Shown here: positions 61,644-64,000 of the stretch, one piece after another | How the letters are laid out: every line of letters begins with the position of its first letter | Position numbering within the stretch: position 1 is the first letter of the stretch | From: Cardinalis cardinalis | Lineage: Eukaryota > Chordata > Aves > Passeriformes > Cardinalidae | Assembly (NCBI GenBank): GCA_014549065.1 | Contig: JACDOX010000024.1 | Location: 3,817,298-3,881,297, forward strand | Direction: 5' to 3' | DNA length: 64,000 nt | Translations under genes and position numbers: made by a program | The notes under the pieces: generated by a model | The model's input: only the letters and a program-made list of their open reading frames with translations | Told to the model about the DNA's origin: nothing | Database searches by the model: none

Positions 61644-63775
61644 CTATTAAAAACAAAGTTTTATTAGACACAAGAGGAAAAAAACATTCCATCAATCAAT
61701 TTCATGATTCTTATGAAGTTATTTTTACTCACTTGCACCTTGGCACTCATAGCTATATTTAGTTCTTCTGCCTTTGTTTGGAATGTTAAAACGTTCTACA
61801 TGCTGTTATACTGGAGGAAGNATATTTGAGATACTGCCTTGAAATACAGAACCTGAGGTCAACCAGTCTAACCTGTGGCTACTAGGCTTTTAAACCCTGA
61901 CTGTTGTTACAAGAAAGCATTGCCCACAAACATAAATCACCAAATTGCAGGGAAACTGAAATCATGCACAGGTCACATTACACTTAGCAAGAAAGTAGAG
62001 TTCTGTTTGAAAGGTCCCGGGCTAAAAGCCATGCTGGGGATGCAGCTCAAACTCACAAAATATCAAACTAAAGGGGACATAACCTCATGTGCAAGGCAAG
62101 TTGTGCATCTGTACTGTCTGCTGCCCAAATCAACTAAGAAAATCTCCATAACTGTTCCTTTACTACAGCTAAGAGNTGCTAGGAGGAAAAGTCTGATTCA
62201 TCAGCTNATTTTTATAATTTCCTGAATGAAGCTCAATTCCTTCCAGTCCCTAGCTGCCNTCAAGTTTTTTTGTATTTCAGCTATGGATCCCTTTCTCTTA
62301 CTGCAAGAATTATCACTACAGATGAAGTCACTTCAAGGGACCGACCGAAGGAAGCATTATTGACACCTTGATATAATGTATTTTATTTTGTGCTGTAAGA
62401 AATCCAATTCAGAAATTNAATAAAATCCTGAAACAAAATATTAATTTATACTGGATTACCGTAAGAACTTTCTTAAGTTTTGCCTTTTACTTGGGGTAAT
62501 TTAATTATTATGTAGCTGAAATATATTTAAATGGGTGATTCCAAAGGTCATCCTAACAGGAACATCTAGCTCGAAAGTAGAAAAAAGTTCTAGTAAGAAC
62601 TGAAACTGGCTTTTACTAGGAGCAGTTCTGTAGCATTCAGACTGGAAACAAATCTGGCACATCAAAAGCATTGTGCTTTGAGCACTGATGAACACTTCTG
62701 CATACATTCATCTATGAATTACCCAAAAGGATGCAATAAATACATCTCTTTTTTTACAACTAACAGTCAGCCAGTTGTAACTTGCTACACTGTGATAAAT
62801 AGGGGTCAATTTAGAGGNCATGGTACTTCTTAGAATATATATTCATATAGTGTTGGCACTCAATATTTTCTTGCAATTTCACATTTGGCAGTGAATCAAC
62901 CGTTAAGTAATGCAGAAAGTCTATCTTCCCATAAAGTTCCTGTTCATAATGGCTGGCGGTAATGGAAGTGCAGGGAGGGCAGCTGAAGCAACCTGCTGTT
63001 TCAGTACCTCAGATCTTCATGTTTGTGCAAATACCACAATGAAAAGCACATGACTATGCCCTTTCATATCTTTATTTCCTACCATCAGATCTTGATTTTC
63101 TACTATCATAATTACCTGCTAAGGTAAGAAACACTTTCACCCTCTCTCCTCTTTTTTTTTCAGTAGCTGCAACACTCTGTGAAGTCCTACCTGTATTGCA
63201 CAAAACCTCAAGGGCAGTTGGTAGAAGTGCAAGATAGCGGACAGGAAAGGCTAGCCTGATGAACTTAGTATGTGAGCAGGAGTTGAAACAAATCTCTGAT
63301 ATAATGGGAGTGGAATCTGACAAGAACTGTGCAAATTTTGGAGGACTCAGATTGAGCATGGACAACGGGTCATGAATTGCATCTAGTTCAGGAGACATTA
63401 CAGAAACAATGAGCTTGCTTCTTGCTGAGTGGCCCTACTTAGGCTCTTGACTGGAGAACTGCATTTTATGAATACAGGCCAGAAGCCAAGTAAAGTGGAC
63501 GTATCCATGAGGGTGCTCAAACTACTGTTAATCAACAGAACCATACTATTCCTGTACCAAGTTAAGAACCTGGTGGCTCTTACCTTGAGAACCATAAGTC
63601 TATACAAGAGCCTTCTCCACCTTACCACATGGTAGCCACTGGGATACTTGAGATCACTGAGCGAGTTCTACTCAGCTAAATGGTGTTTCCCGCTGTGTAG
63701 TGCCAGAGTGCAATCACTTCACTTACTGACAAGGGTGGCGTGACTCAGGCTTCTTACACTGGATTATTTCTTTAC
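61644..63775 (-). other. E2F7: Upstream E2F7 intron, no N-terminal exon found
   Basis: The acceptor for exon v1 lies at 61644-61645. I searched this stretch for a minus-strand exon resembling the conserved E2F7 start (a MEVNCLTLKDLI-like sequence) and found none. A possible cryptic donor, 'ATGAGTGCCAAGGTGCAAGT', occurs at about 61731-61750. The open frames at 63072-63398 and 63398-63628 look like nothing known to me. Confidence 0.5.
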
Positions 63776-63796
63776 CTTAAGGGTGGTGCTGGCCAT
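63776..63796 (-). CDS. Candidate E2F7 first coding exon (seven codons)
   Basis: Downstream of the CpG-dense segment the minus strand has ATG GCC AGC ACC ACC CTT AAG followed directly by GTAAAG, a fair splice donor. Splicing to exon v1 would be in frame (phase 0) and would give MASTTLK-ENIYDRSR, which restores a KEN triplet at the junction. This does not resemble the mammalian N-terminus, so the true start may be another exon beyond 64,000, with this segment being 5'UTR or unused. It is a possibility and not an established exon. Confidence 0.25.
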
Positions 63797-63854
63797 CCCA
63801 GTGCCCCAAGCGCTCACAGGTAAGATGCTGCTGTACAGTAACAGGGCAGAGCAG

Positions 63855-64000
63855 GTCCGACGGGCAGCACCTCAGACGCTGCCCACGGGAGCTGCAGAAG
63901 CGCGATCCAGAGCCCGACTGCCCCTCACGCCCCCCGGCTGGCGGCCCAGCACTCGCGGGCTGGGGCTCCGCGGCGCCCCCCGCTCTCGCCGCCCTCCCTC
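63855..64000 (-). promoter_or_regulatory. E2F7: CpG-dense segment, probable E2F7 promoter or first exon (cut by window end)
   Basis: About 18 CpG sites fall in the last 150 bases, against near absence elsewhere in the window, with GC-box-like GGGCGG on the minus strand near 63989-63994. It lies upstream of E2F7 on the gene's strand and runs off the window edge. CpG islands mark most vertebrate cell-cycle gene promoters. I could not point to a clear TTTSSCGC E2F site in the visible part. Confidence 0.6.

Noticed and set aside
63072..63628. Two adjacent minus-strand open frames just upstream of E2F7, considered as the missing N-terminal exon or a retroelement remnant
   Set aside because: Neither translation resembles the E2F7 N-terminus or a polymerase motif, and no matching donor in phase with exon v1 was found.
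1..64000. Search for tRNA, rRNA, CRISPR arrays, bacterial operons or integrated phage
   Set aside because: No cloverleaf with A/B boxes, no ribosomal signature, no spaced direct-repeat array and no dense one-strand gene packing were seen. The sequence is vertebrate in character.

Overview
The window is vertebrate genomic DNA, most probably from a passerine bird. The grounds are CR1 LINE 3' ends with the typical ATTCTATGATTCTATGAT-like terminus, LTR remnants that resemble families I know from songbird genomes, compact introns of 0.6-2.4 kb, and a spliced gene that I recognise as E2F7. It holds no bacterial operon, CRISPR array or phage region. Single N calls are scattered through the sequence and there are two N gaps (21855-22265 and 37432-38131).

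Layout. Positions 1 to about 44,700 are intergenic. They contain CR1 fragments (1012-1492, 1865-1970, 22266-23048), two old solo-LTR-like elements on the minus strand (about 7870-8428 and 15062-15555), a local tandem duplication with a unit of about 526 bp (8434-9290), smaller tandem repeats near 28.7-28.9 kb, and a purine-rich minisatellite and microsatellite on the two sides of the second gap. I found no protein-coding exon there. Two AT-rich patches dense in TAAT-core motifs (11351-11460 and 40141-40205) are candidates for conserved regulatory DNA.

Positions 44,730-61,643 on the minus strand are the body of E2F7, the atypical E2F repressor with two DNA-binding domains. Eleven coding exons can be placed to the base. 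All have GT-AG introns and compatible phases, and together they give 898 residues plus a stop codon. Both E2F winged-helix domains are visible, as are a PIDLS CtBP-type motif, a conserved RxxSF site after the second domain and a conserved C-terminal FFKTPGSLGDP motif. A 3'UTR of about 3 kb reaches a poly(A) signal at 44750-44755. A 394-bp solo LTR with an exact 6-bp target-site duplication sits in the last intron in the same orientation as the gene.

Positions 61,644-64,000 hold the upstream intron and, at the right edge, a CpG-dense segment that is probably the E2F7 promoter and first exon. The N-terminal coding exon known from mammals was not found. It may lie beyond base 64,000, or this lineage may use the small candidate exon at 63776-63796. 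I see no sign of a previously undescribed multi-gene system. The most interesting points are the sense LTR in the terminal intron, a near-perfect 30-bp fold-back hairpin in an E2F7 intron, an altered residue in the first DNA-binding domain, and a 12-nt match to miR-26 in the 3'UTR.
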